This document shows positions 54,615 to 63,547 of a DNA stretch of 64,000 nucleotides, one piece after another. The notes below the pieces were generated by a model, which saw only the letters and a program-made list of their open reading frames with translations, was not told the origin of the DNA and searched no databases. This DNA is from Rhodospirillales bacterium. Its GTDB lineage: Bacteria; Pseudomonadota; Alphaproteobacteria; Micavibrionales; Micavibrionaceae. A program made the translations under genes and the position numbers. The DNA is taken from the NCBI GenBank assembly GCA_020638365.1, contig JACKIQ010000002.1:1-64000 (forward strand). The letters run 5' to 3'. Every line of letters begins with the position of its first letter. Position 1 is the first letter of the stretch.

Positions 54615-56027
54615 TTATTTTACGACTTCCATCAAATGCGCATTAAGGCTGTAATGCATGGCAATGGCGGCTGCATATCCGACAATCAGCACAGGCGTCC
54701 ATTTCAGGTGTGAAAAGAACGTGTAATATCCCCGGGCCGTACCCATCAAGGCAACACCCGCCGCCGAACCGATCGAAAGCATGGTTCCTCCGACTCCGGT
54801 TGTAAGCGTGATAAGCAGCCACTGAAAATGATCCATATCGGGATTCATGGTCAGAACAGCAAACATCACGGGAATATTATCGACAATTGCAGAAACGAAC
54901 CCAAGCCCGATATTCGTCATCCCCGGCCCGAACCCCTGATAGAAACTGGAGGACATCAACTCCAGATAACCAAGATAACCAAGCCCGCCGACACTGAAAA
55001 TCACGCCGAAGAAAAACAGCAGCGTGTCCCACTCCGCGGCCGCGACTTGCGTAAAGATATCGAAGTCCTTATCCTGACGACTCCCTCGATGCTGTATATA
55101 CCATGAAGCAATCATTAAAAAGGACAGCCCGGTCATCATACCGATAAAAGGCGGAAGTCCAAGAAACTGCTCGAAGCTGACAGCCATAGCAATAGTAAGA
55201 AAACCAAGAAATATAATGGGTGTAGCCCCGTATTTCAGCTGCACCTGCTCGTCCGGAGCATCAGGTTTTACGCCCGCAGGAATAAAGAAAGTCATGATCG
55301 CGGCAGGAACTACAAAATTGATCAAAGATGGCACAAAAAGGACAAAAAACTCAAAAAACTCGACCTTCTCGGCCTGCCAGACCATAAGAGTGGTGATATC
55401 GCCAAACGGGCTGAACGCGCCTCCGGCGTTGGCAGCGCTGACCACGTTTATGCACCCGATGGAAATAAATGCGCCGTTACCACGCCCAACGGCGAGAATA
55501 ACCGCACCCATGACGAGTGCAGTTGTAAGATTATCGGCAATCGGCGAAAGGAAGAATGCTATAAATCCGGTAACCCAGAACAACTGCCTGAAGCTCATGC
55601 CCGAACCGACAAGCTTCACACGGATAACGTCGAAAACGTTGCGGTCTTCCAGCGCAGCGATATAGGTCATAGCCGAGAGAAGAAAAAGCATAAGGGAGGC
55701 GTATTCCTCCAACCCATGGAAAACCGCGTCCCGCACCCCGTGATGATCGACCCCGTATTGCGGAGCGATCATGCCGATGACGACCCACATAAGCCCGGCC
55801 CCGAAGAGGACAGGCTTGGATTTCCTCATATGGGTATATTCCTCTGCCAGAACGGCAAGATAAGAAACAATAAAAATAACGATACAAACAATCCCGGCCC
55901 AGTGCATGCCGACATTAAGATTCTGCATGCCTCCGCCGTCTGCCTCTCCGCCTGCGGCAAAAACTGGGAAAATAACAAAAAGAACGCTGAGTATTATGCC
56001 TGCAAGAAAAAAGAAAGGATGTTTCAT
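54615..56027 (-). CDS. nhaD: NhaD-type sodium/proton antiporter, copy 1
   Basis: NhaD exchanges cytoplasmic Na or Li for external protons. The 470-residue protein has an N-terminal hydrophobic leader, about 12 membrane helices, and the family segments SPIADNLTTALVMGAV (about residues 160-175, with the conserved Asp), NAGGAFSPFGDITTLMVWQAEKVEFFEFF (about 199-227) and SAIVDNIPVMFAVLTMNPDMDHFQWL (about 379-404). Near-identical segments appear in the second copy at 56143, so this is a tandem duplication. Copy 1 converges with the CPBP gene. Confidence 0.95.
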   Translation of the reverse strand: MKHPFFFLAGIILSVLFVIFPVFAAGGEADGGGMQNLNVGMHWAGIVCIVIFIVSYLAVLAEEYTHMRKSKPVLFGAGLMWVVIGMIAPQYGVDHHGVRDAVFHGLEEYASLMLFLLSAMTYIAALEDRNVFDVIRVKLVGSGMSFRQLFWVTGFIAFFLSPIADNLTTALVMGAVILAVGRGNGAFISIGCINVVSAANAGGAFSPFGDITTLMVWQAEKVEFFEFFVLFVPSLINFVVPAAIMTFFIPAGVKPDAPDEQVQLKYGATPIIFLGFLTIAMAVSFEQFLGLPPFIGMMTGLSFLMIASWYIQHRGSRQDKDFDIFTQVAAAEWDTLLFFFGVIFSVGGLGYLGYLELMSSSFYQGFGPGMTNIGLGFVSAIVDNIPVMFAVLTMNPDMDHFQWLLITLTTGVGGTMLSIGSAAGVALMGTARGYYTFFSHLKWTPVLIVGYAAAIAMHYSLNAHLMEVVK

Positions 56028-56142
56028 ACCCTAAAAAAGCCCTGTCTGTTATTTCAAGATAAGTTTATGGTTGCCAAACTAATCAAGACTGTTAACGCAA
56101 TCAACACTTTCCGAAAAAATCGGCCCTATTTCTATACGCCGC

Positions 56143-57546
56143 TTACTTGAAAACACCTATGAGGGAGGAGTTTATCCAGAAATGCGAACCTATGGCCGCG
56201 ACATATCCCAAAAGAATAATAGGCGACCATTTGAGATGAGAAAAAAAGGTATACTGACCTTTGGCGGTCCCCATAAGCGCAACGCCGGCAGCAGAGCCTA
56301 TTGAGAGCATGCTCCCCCCAACCCCGGCCGTAAGGGTGACGAGAAGCCATTGGAAATGATCCATGTCCGGGTTCATGGTCAAAACCGCGAACATAACCGG
56401 AATGTTGTCGACGATCGCCGACAGGAACCCGACCCCAATATTGGCAAAACTAGATCCGAAAGCGCCATACATTTGTGTAGATACAAATTCAAGATATCCA
56501 AGGTACGCAAGGCCCCCTACACTGAAAATCACGCCGAAGAAAAAAAGAAGCGTATCCCACTCCGCGGCCGCAACTTGCGTAAAAATATCGAAGTCCCTGT
56601 CCCTTCGATCACCGAAATGAACGATAAACCAGGAGGCGATCATCAGCAAAGACAGGCCGGCCATCATGCCGATAAAGGGGGGCAAACCGAGAAATTGCTC
56701 AAAACTCACAGCCATAGCGATTGTAATGAGCCCAAGAAAAACAATTGTAACAGCCCCGTACTTTAGAGATACGTCCTCAATATCTGGAAGCGGCCTTTCT
56801 CCGCCCTTAATAAACAGGCTCATAAAAAACGCAGGGACGATGAAGTTAACGAGTGAAGGGATAAAGAGATCAAAAAACTCAAAAAACTGTACCTTTTCAG
56901 CTTGCCAGACCATAAGCGTAGTTATATCCCCGAACGGGCAAAAAGCCCCGCCTGCGTTCGCTGCACACACAACATTTACGCACCCGGCGGAAATAAATTT
57001 TTTCTGGTCCCGTCCGACCGCCATGACGACAGCCCCTATAACCAAGGCTGTGGTAAGGTTATCCGCTATGGATGAAAGAAAAAAAGCGATAAACCCCGTA
57101 ACCCAGAAAAGCTGACGGTAGCTCATCCCCGAACCGACCAGTTTTGCGCGAAGAACTTTGAAAACGTTCCTGTCGTCAATTGCGGCGATATAAGTCATGG
57201 CGCTGAGCAAAAAAAGCATCAGCGAAGCGTATTCGTCAAGACCGTGATAAATAGCCTCGCGTATAGCATGGTGACTGACCCCATACTCCGGGGCAATTAA
57301 AGAAATCAAAACCCATATAAGCCCGGCCCCGAGCAAGACAGGTTTTGATTTTTTTAAATGCGTGTATTCCTCTGAAAGTACGGCAATATAAGAAAAGACA
57401 AAAATGAGAATGCACAGGATGCCCGCCCAATGCAGCCCGACGCCCATATGCCCGCTCCCCTGCCCTGTTTCGGCTAAAGCAGGTAAAACCGCAAAAGGAA
57501 ACAGAAAGACCACGAATATGCCGAGGAAAAATCCCAGGGACTGCAT
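56143..57546 (-). CDS. nhaD: NhaD-type sodium/proton antiporter, copy 2
   Basis: The 467-residue protein has the same layout as copy 1: SIADNLTTALVIGAVVMAV (about 158-176), FCPFGDITTLMVWQAEKVQFF, and DNIPVMFAVLTMNPDMDHFQWL. The copies differ mainly at the termini and in a periplasmic loop near residues 250-262. It lies 115 bases upstream of copy 1 in the same direction, so they may share a transcript or each have its own promoter. The N-terminal 25 residues look like a signal peptide or first helix ending in ALA. Confidence 0.95.
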   Translation of the reverse strand: MQSLGFFLGIFVVFLFPFAVLPALAETGQGSGHMGVGLHWAGILCILIFVFSYIAVLSEEYTHLKKSKPVLLGAGLIWVLISLIAPEYGVSHHAIREAIYHGLDEYASLMLFLLSAMTYIAAIDDRNVFKVLRAKLVGSGMSYRQLFWVTGFIAFFLSSIADNLTTALVIGAVVMAVGRDQKKFISAGCVNVVCAANAGGAFCPFGDITTLMVWQAEKVQFFEFFDLFIPSLVNFIVPAFFMSLFIKGGERPLPDIEDVSLKYGAVTIVFLGLITIAMAVSFEQFLGLPPFIGMMAGLSLLMIASWFIVHFGDRRDRDFDIFTQVAAAEWDTLLFFFGVIFSVGGLAYLGYLEFVSTQMYGAFGSSFANIGVGFLSAIVDNIPVMFAVLTMNPDMDHFQWLLVTLTAGVGGSMLSIGSAAGVALMGTAKGQYTFFSHLKWSPIILLGYVAAIGSHFWINSSLIGVFK

Positions 57547-57878
57547 ATTTTAAACCTGTTCGAAAGAGCCAAGAAATAACGACTTAAAGCGAAGAGTAAT
57601 CTAGCGCCCGGAGAGATCGGCAGGCAACAGAATATTGGGTAAAAATTACAGGTGCATTTAAGCCCCCAATAGAAAAAAAGGAATTTTCACCTATTTTGAT
57701 GCTGCATCGCATTAATTCTTCCAAAAGCCCGATATTTTTAGTATATATAAACGCTAATTCTTGACACGGTTGACGGTGTGTGGTTATGTCCTTCGCCTGC
57801 GCGCGCGGGATAATTCAGGCAACCGCAAAAGCAGTATAGACAAGGTTTTTTTTAAATATAAACAACGGAATTTAAAGC
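57547..57878. other. 332-base gap before rplU
   Basis: The gap lies between the divergent nhaD copy 2 and rplU. It is AT-rich and holds the strong rplU promoter (57761-57789, listed separately) with a leader of about 80 bases. I see no small gene or RNA gene in the rest. Confidence 0.5.
57761..57789 (+). promoter_or_regulatory. Strong sigma-70 promoter for rplU-rpmA
   Basis: A perfect TTGACA (-35) is followed after exactly 17 bases by TTATGT (-10, four of six). The start site would be near 57796, leaving a leader of about 80 bases before the rplU ATG at 57879. Confidence 0.7.
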
Positions 57879-58193
57879 ATGTTTGCAGTGATCAGAACGG
57901 GCGGAAAACAATACAAGGTCGAAAAAAACGACAAGCTTTTCGTAGAAAAAATTGAAGGCGAGGACGGATCGGTAATCAAGCTGGATCAAGTGCTGATGCT
58001 TGCTGACGGCAAAAAATCGACTGTCGGGGCGCCAATCGTCGAAGGTGCGGTTGTAGAGGCCAAGATCATCCGTCAGGACCGCGGCCCTAAAATTACGGTC
58101 TTCAAGAAAAAACGCAGACAAAATTACCGCCGCAAGAAAGGCCACCGTCAGGATCTGACCTACATTGAGATTACCGATATCAAGGCGGCCTGA
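57879..58193 (+). CDS. rplU: 50S ribosomal protein L21
   Basis: L21 binds 23S rRNA in the large subunit. The 104-residue protein matches the family throughout: MFAVIRTGGKQYKVEKND at the start, a middle with KLDQVLMLAD, VEAKIIRQDRGPKITVFKKKRR, and YRRKKGHRQDLTYIEI at the end. The order rplU-rpmA-obgE-proB is conserved. A strong promoter lies 90 bases upstream. Confidence 0.98.
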   Translation: MFAVIRTGGKQYKVEKNDKLFVEKIEGEDGSVIKLDQVLMLADGKKSTVGAPIVEGAVVEAKIIRQDRGPKITVFKKKRRQNYRRKKGHRQDLTYIEITDIKAA

Positions 58194-58240
58194 GGCTGGT
58201 AAACAACAAGAAAAACTAAAGAATAATTAAGGAGCAGACT

Positions 58241-58522
58241 ATGGCACATAAAAAAGCAGGTGGAAGCACAAGCAACGGTCGCGATTCGGCAGGCCGCAGA
58301 CTCGGAGTTAAGAAATTCGGCGGCGAATTCGTCTTGGCCGGTAATATTATCGTGCGCCAGCGTGGAACAAAGTACAAGCCCGGTAAAAATGTTGGGATGG
58401 GAAAGGATCACACGATTTTCGCACTTCTGGAAGGACAGGTTCTTTTCTCCAAAGGCCCCGGCGGCAAGCCGGTAGTGAGCATCGTCCCGGCAAATGACGC
58501 ACAGGCGCAGGCGGCGGAATAA
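58241..58522 (+). CDS. rpmA: 50S ribosomal protein L27
   Basis: L27 sits near the peptidyl transferase centre. The 93-residue protein has the invariant N-terminus MAHKKAGGSTSNGRDS and the GTKYKPGKNVGMGKDHTIFAL segment. It lacks the cleaved N-terminal extension found in some Firmicutes. GGAG lies ten bases before the start. It is 47 bases after rplU and is followed by a terminator. Confidence 0.98.
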   Translation: MAHKKAGGSTSNGRDSAGRRLGVKKFGGEFVLAGNIIVRQRGTKYKPGKNVGMGKDHTIFALLEGQVLFSKGPGGKPVVSIVPANDAQAQAAE

Positions 58523-58557
58523 TAATCCTTCTTTAACAAGCGTCAGAAACCGATATA

Positions 58558-58588
58558 CAAAAAGGGAGGAAAGTTTCTCCCTTTTTTA
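58558..58588 (+). terminator. Intrinsic terminator after rpmA
   Basis: AAAAAGGGAG/CTCCCTTTTT forms a ten-pair stem with an eight-base loop GAAAGTTT and a run of six T. It separates rplU-rpmA from obgE, so obgE would need read-through or its own promoter. Confidence 0.85.
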
Positions 58589-58618
58589 ATGACCTGAGAA
58601 CAAGAGCGCGGTAAAAAG

Positions 58619-59674
58619 ATGAAATTCCTCGATCAGGCAAAAATCTACCTCGAAAGCGGAAAGGGCGGCCCCGGCTGTGTAAGCTTCCACCGAGAAAAAT
58701 TCGTGGAATTCGGAGGACCGGACGGCGGAAACGGAGGCAAAGGCGGAGATGTGATATTCGAGTGCGTCGAAGCCCTCAATACGCTTATAGATTTTCGTTA
58801 CCAGCAACATTTTCGGGGAGAACCCGGCCATCACGGTATGGGGCAAAACCGTACAGGCGCAAACGGGAAAGACTGCGTTGTGAAAGTCCCTCTTGGAACT
58901 GTCTTGCTGGATGAAGACAAGGAAACCGTTCTGGCCGATTTTACTAGCCCCGGTCAGCGGATGGTCATCTTGAAAGGCGGAGACGGCGGTTTCGGCAACG
59001 CCCATTACAAAACGTCAACCAATCAGGCTCCCCGCAAGTTCACACCCGGATGGCCCGGACAGGAAGCCGCAGTCTGGCTGCGCCTGAAGCTGATTGCCGA
59101 TATAGGGCTCATCGGCCTTCCCAATGCTGGAAAATCGACATTCCTGGCTTGCTGCACGAACGCCAAACCCAAAATTTCGGACTACCCCTTTACAACGCTG
59201 CACCCAAATCTAGGTGTCGTAAGAGCCGGAGATACCGACTTCGTGATTGCCGACATTCCCGGCTTGATTGAAGGCGCCCATGAAGGTCACGGTCTGGGCG
59301 ACCGCTTTCTTGGTCATGTTGAACGCACGGCCGCGCTTCTTCACCTGATTGATTGCACACAGGACGATTTGCTTGGCGCCTATAAAATTATCCGAAACGA
59401 ATTAAAGGAATACGGAGAAGGACTGGAACACAAGCGGGAAATCATAGCCTTGACCAAGGCGGACGCCCTCGGCCCTGAACTGGCGCAGGATCAGGCTGAT
59501 ACCCTGAAAAAAGCCATTAAGAAAGACGTTATGGTTATATCCTCTATAGCTCAGGATAACATTAAACCACTCCTCTTCAGGCTCGCGCAGATCGTGACGG
59601 AGAACCGCAAGCAAGAGCGGGAAAATACCCCCTCCTCTCCCTATGAAAACCGGGAAATAGTGGAAAAGACATGA
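58619..59674 (+). CDS. obgE: Obg-family GTPase
   Basis: ObgE binds the 50S subunit and works in ribosome assembly and stress response. The 351-residue protein has the glycine-rich Obg fold (residues 1-158: GGPDGGNGGKGGD and GGDGGFGNAHYKTSTNQAP), then a G domain with P-loop GLPNAGKS (166-173), the switch region DYPFTTLHPNLG, DIPGLIEGAHEG (G3), and TKAD (G4). The C-terminal tail is short, as in other alphaproteobacteria. It overlaps proB by four bases (ATGA). Confidence 0.97.
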   Translation: MKFLDQAKIYLESGKGGPGCVSFHREKFVEFGGPDGGNGGKGGDVIFECVEALNTLIDFRYQQHFRGEPGHHGMGQNRTGANGKDCVVKVPLGTVLLDEDKETVLADFTSPGQRMVILKGGDGGFGNAHYKTSTNQAPRKFTPGWPGQEAAVWLRLKLIADIGLIGLPNAGKSTFLACCTNAKPKISDYPFTTLHPNLGVVRAGDTDFVIADIPGLIEGAHEGHGLGDRFLGHVERTAALLHLIDCTQDDLLGAYKIIRNELKEYGEGLEHKREIIALTKADALGPELAQDQADTLKKAIKKDVMVISSIAQDNIKPLLFRLAQIVTENRKQERENTPSSPYENREIVEKT

Positions 59675-60828
59675 GCAAGGAAGAAGTAACGGCATACAGC
59701 GCCCTCAATGATACACGCCTTCTTGTGATCAAGGTCGGTTCTGTCCTGATTCGCGGAGAAGAACTGGACACAGTAAACAAGCCATGGATGGAATCTCTGG
59801 CTCATGATGTCGCCGGACTGATGGAAAAAGGGGTAAAAGTAGTCATTGTTTCTTCCGGAGGCGTTGCCTTGGGACGTAAAGCGCTTGGAATATCCGCAGA
59901 AATCTCTCCCGGCTCTATCCGTCTTGACCAAAAACAGGCTGCATCGGCCGTAGGTCAATACCATATGTTCAACGGATACTATAATGCGTTCCAGAAATTC
60001 GGCGTCACGGCCGCGCAAGTTCTCCTGACCATGAGCGAAACGGAGAATCGCAGGATGAACCTGAATGCTCGTGAAACGCTCTACACACTTCTCGATAAAG
60101 GAATCGTGCCCGTTATCAACGAAAACGATACAGTTTCGACAGGAGAAATCCGGTTCGGAGATAATGACCGCCTGAGCGTTCGCGTCGCGCAAATGATCAA
60201 TGCAGACACGGTCCTTTTACTCTCGACTACAGATGGACTCTATACTGCAAACCCCGACATTGACCCTGAAGCCAGACACTTTTCTATAGTCCGGGAAATA
60301 GAGAGCAAGCATGTAAAAATGGCCGGAGACGCTATTCCGGGCCTGAGCACAGGCGGCATGAAAAGCAAGATTGAAGCGGCACAATCCTCGACCAAAGCCG
60401 GTATAAACCTGATAATATCTAAAGGTACGGAAAACCATGTCATCAAATCTCTGCTGACTGACCCAAAGAGAAAATCAACACTTTTTCTTGCTCAGAAAAG
60501 CGACGTTAGCGCCCGTATCAAGTGGCTTCAAAGTCATCTGCGGCCCCGCGGCATACTGATAATCGACGAAGGCGCACATGACGCTTTGAAAAAAGGAAAA
60601 AGCCTTTTGCCCGTAGGAGTAAAAAAAATAGAAGGGCATTTCCAGCGCGGCGATGCTGTTGAAATCCGCACGCAAACAGGTAAAAAGGTCGGCATGGGTC
60701 TAAGCGCTTACGATGTCGCCGACGCAAAACAGATTATTGGAAAAAACAGCGCAGAAATTTCAGGAATCCTAGGGTATTCAGGACGTGACGTTCTCGTACA
60801 CCGCAATGATCTGGTACTCGGCGACTGA
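59671..60828 (+). CDS. proB: Glutamate 5-kinase
   Basis: ProB phosphorylates glutamate in the first step of proline synthesis. The 385-residue protein has an amino acid kinase domain (about 10-265: VIKVGSVLI, VIVSSGGVALGR, INENDTVSTGEIRFGDNDRLSV at about 148-169, and STGGMKSKIEAA) and a C-terminal PUA domain (about 290-370). It starts inside the last codon of obgE, so the two are coupled. proA is not in the window. Confidence 0.97.
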   Translation: MSKEEVTAYSALNDTRLLVIKVGSVLIRGEELDTVNKPWMESLAHDVAGLMEKGVKVVIVSSGGVALGRKALGISAEISPGSIRLDQKQAASAVGQYHMFNGYYNAFQKFGVTAAQVLLTMSETENRRMNLNARETLYTLLDKGIVPVINENDTVSTGEIRFGDNDRLSVRVAQMINADTVLLLSTTDGLYTANPDIDPEARHFSIVREIESKHVKMAGDAIPGLSTGGMKSKIEAAQSSTKAGINLIISKGTENHVIKSLLTDPKRKSTLFLAQKSDVSARIKWLQSHLRPRGILIIDEGAHDALKKGKSLLPVGVKKIEGHFQRGDAVEIRTQTGKKVGMGLSAYDVADAKQIIGKNSAEISGILGYSGRDVLVHRNDLVLGD

Positions 60829-60911
60829 ACAACAAAGCGAGTTTATTCTTTTCAAGCCGCCCCTGTTTAAGGCATGCTGATGGATATTTTACGCATGTGA
60901 GTAAGGAAAGA

Positions 60912-63530
60912 ATGCGAACAGACACTCCAAAAACTGTCTATCTTCACGATTACGCCCCCTATCCTTTTGAAATTCTCTCTCTGGATTTAACGTTTGATAT
61001 CCGCGAAGGAGATACGACTGTAACGGCCCTTACAAGAATAAAGCGAAAAGAGCACAAAACCCGGGAAATTTTTCTCAACGGCGAAAACCTTGAACTTGTC
61101 AGTCTACATTTGGATGAAGAGCCTCTGGATATCTATATTCTTGATGAAAAAGGAATTTCCTTCACGTTTCCGCAGGACGATAGTGAACACGTCTTGAAAG
61201 TCACAACGCTCGTCAGACCTGCTGAAAACACAAGGCTTGAAGGTCTCTACAGATCCGAACAAACGTACTGCACGCAATGCGAGGCGGAAGGGTTCCGCCG
61301 TATAACCTACTTTCCGGATCGCCCTGACGTGCTGACGGTTTACACGGTGCGCATTGAGGCTGATGAAGAAACCTGCCCGGTGCTTCTCTCGAATGGCAAT
61401 AAAACCGAACAAGGACAGCTGGAAAACGGGCGGCATTATTGCGTTTGGCACGATCCTTTTCCCAAGCCTTGCTACCTCTTTGCGCTTGTTGCCGGCCGCC
61501 TTACGCATATCCATGATACGTTTACGACAAAATCCGGGCGAAATGTCGATCTTTATATTTACGTCCACCCGGGCGACGAAAGCCAGTGCGACCATGCAAT
61601 GGAATCCCTGAAGAAATCCATGAAATGGGATGAAGATGTTTACGGCCTGGAGTACGACCTGGACATTTTCAATATAGTAGCCGTAAGCGACTTCAACATG
61701 GGCGCTATGGAGAACAAATCCCTCAACATCTTTAATACCGCTCTGGTACTCGCCCATCCCGACACGGCAACCGATACGGACTTCATGCGTGTTGAAAGCG
61801 TTATAGCTCATGAGTATTTTCACAACTGGAGCGGCAATCGGGTAACCTGCCGTGACTGGTTCCAACTCTCCTTAAAGGAAGGGCTGACTGTTTATAGAGA
61901 CCAGAAATTCAGCGCCGACATGCATTCTCACGATGTACAGAGAATTGACGATGTTACGCATCTTCGCCGGTATCAGTTTCCCGAAGACGCCGGCCCGCTC
62001 TCCCACCCCGTCAGGCCTGATAACTATATTGAGATCAACAACTTCTACACAATGACGATTTACGAAAAAGGTGCGGAAGTCATCCGCATGCTGAAAATCA
62101 TCATCGGCTCGGAAAATTACAGGAAAGGAACGGACCTCTACTTTTCGCGTTATGACGGACAAGCAGTGACATGCGATGACTTTATCGCCTGCATGGAAGA
62201 AGTCAGCCAACAGGATTTAACGCAATTCAAGCTCTGGTATTCTCAGGCCGGAACCCCCGAAATCACATTTAAAGGTGATTACAACCCCGTCGAAAAAACC
62301 TATACCGTAACCCTCATCCAGAAAATACCGGATACGCCCGGTCAGACAAACAAAAGGGCCATGCATATCCCGGTCGCCATCGGGCTTTTGGATCCAAGCG
62401 GCCAAGAGTATGCCTTGAATGAAAAGGAAGAAAGAACGCAGATTTTACATCTGAAGGAAAAGTCTCAAGCCTTTACATTTGATAACATCCAGTACCCGCC
62501 GGTCCCTTCAATCTTGCGCGGCTTTTCCGCTCCCGTCATATTGAAAGACACTCTGAACCTGGAAAACTTATCGCTCCTCTTGCGCCACGATCCCAACGGT
62601 TTTAACCGCTGGCAAGCCGGGCAGCACAGTATGTTTAACATCCTGAATGACATCCTCGATAATGGAGAGCAAATTCCGGAACAGTTTTTCCAGACCTACG
62701 GCACACTTCTGGATGAATGCCTGAAGCCGGAATCTGACAAGGCGCTGATGGCGCGAATAATTCAGATTCCGTCTGTAACCGAGATTGGACAGCAAAGAAA
62801 AGAAATCGACACGACCGCAATCGACAACACTCGGGATGAATTGATAAAAGCGCTCATCGGGGCCTTTAAGATAAAGTTCCAGAAAATATATGAGCAGCAT
62901 GACAACAAGGCGGAAAACCTGTTCACTGCCGCAGCCGTGGGAAGCCGCACCCTGAAGAATACGGCGCTTCATCTTCTGACAAACAGGTGCATGAAAGAAG
63001 ATGTTGACCTGTGCCTCAATGCTTACGAAAAGTCCCAAAACATGACTGACAAAATTGCCGCCTTGCAAAGATTGGCGGTCTTTCGAACAAAGTCATGCGA
63101 GGAGACAATGAATGAATTCCACGATCGCTACAAAGAACATCCCCTTGTAATCGACAAGTGGTTTTCCTTGCAAGCCTCAGCATCCAGCCAAGAAACGATC
63201 AGAATTGTAGATCAGCTTCGGACCCACCCGGAATTTAACATCAAAAACCCGAACCGGGTACGCTCCCTTTTTGCGGCTTTCGCCATGAATAACCCTGTCT
63301 GCTTTCATGAACAATCGGGCAAAGGATATGAATTGCTGCGCTCGGCAATAACTGAACTCAACGAAATAAACCCGCAGATTGCGGCAAGGCTCTTAACGCC
63401 CTTCAAGGATTGGCACCACTACACCCCCGATCGGCAGAAACTTATGAAAGCCGCATTAAGGCAAATCATGGAAATAGAAAATCTTTCTCCCGACGTTTAT
63501 GAGATAACTTCTAAAAGCCTTGCAAACTGA
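60912..63530 (+). CDS. pepN: Aminopeptidase N
   Basis: PepN is a cytoplasmic M1 zinc aminopeptidase that removes N-terminal residues from peptides. The 872-residue protein has the exopeptidase motif GAMEN (264-268), the zinc site HEYFH (300-304) with the distal Glu323 in SLKEGLTVY, and a catalytic Tyr segment around NNFYTMTIYEKG (about residue 376). C-terminal DUF3458-type helical domains fill the rest. The frame opens at GTG 60897, but the ATG at 60912 has AAGGAAAG directly before it, so I use that. It lies after proB, with 83 bases between. Confidence 0.96.
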   Translation: MRTDTPKTVYLHDYAPYPFEILSLDLTFDIREGDTTVTALTRIKRKEHKTREIFLNGENLELVSLHLDEEPLDIYILDEKGISFTFPQDDSEHVLKVTTLVRPAENTRLEGLYRSEQTYCTQCEAEGFRRITYFPDRPDVLTVYTVRIEADEETCPVLLSNGNKTEQGQLENGRHYCVWHDPFPKPCYLFALVAGRLTHIHDTFTTKSGRNVDLYIYVHPGDESQCDHAMESLKKSMKWDEDVYGLEYDLDIFNIVAVSDFNMGAMENKSLNIFNTALVLAHPDTATDTDFMRVESVIAHEYFHNWSGNRVTCRDWFQLSLKEGLTVYRDQKFSADMHSHDVQRIDDVTHLRRYQFPEDAGPLSHPVRPDNYIEINNFYTMTIYEKGAEVIRMLKIIIGSENYRKGTDLYFSRYDGQAVTCDDFIACMEEVSQQDLTQFKLWYSQAGTPEITFKGDYNPVEKTYTVTLIQKIPDTPGQTNKRAMHIPVAIGLLDPSGQEYALNEKEERTQILHLKEKSQAFTFDNIQYPPVPSILRGFSAPVILKDTLNLENLSLLLRHDPNGFNRWQAGQHSMFNILNDILDNGEQIPEQFFQTYGTLLDECLKPESDKALMARIIQIPSVTEIGQQRKEIDTTAIDNTRDELIKALIGAFKIKFQKIYEQHDNKAENLFTAAAVGSRTLKNTALHLLTNRCMKEDVDLCLNAYEKSQNMTDKIAALQRLAVFRTKSCEETMNEFHDRYKEHPLVIDKWFSLQASASSQETIRIVDQLRTHPEFNIKNPNRVRSLFAAFAMNNPVCFHEQSGKGYELLRSAITELNEINPQIAARLLTPFKDWHHYTPDRQKLMKAALRQIMEIENLSPDVYEITSKSLAN

Positions 63531-63547
63531 ATAATTAAAAAAAATTC

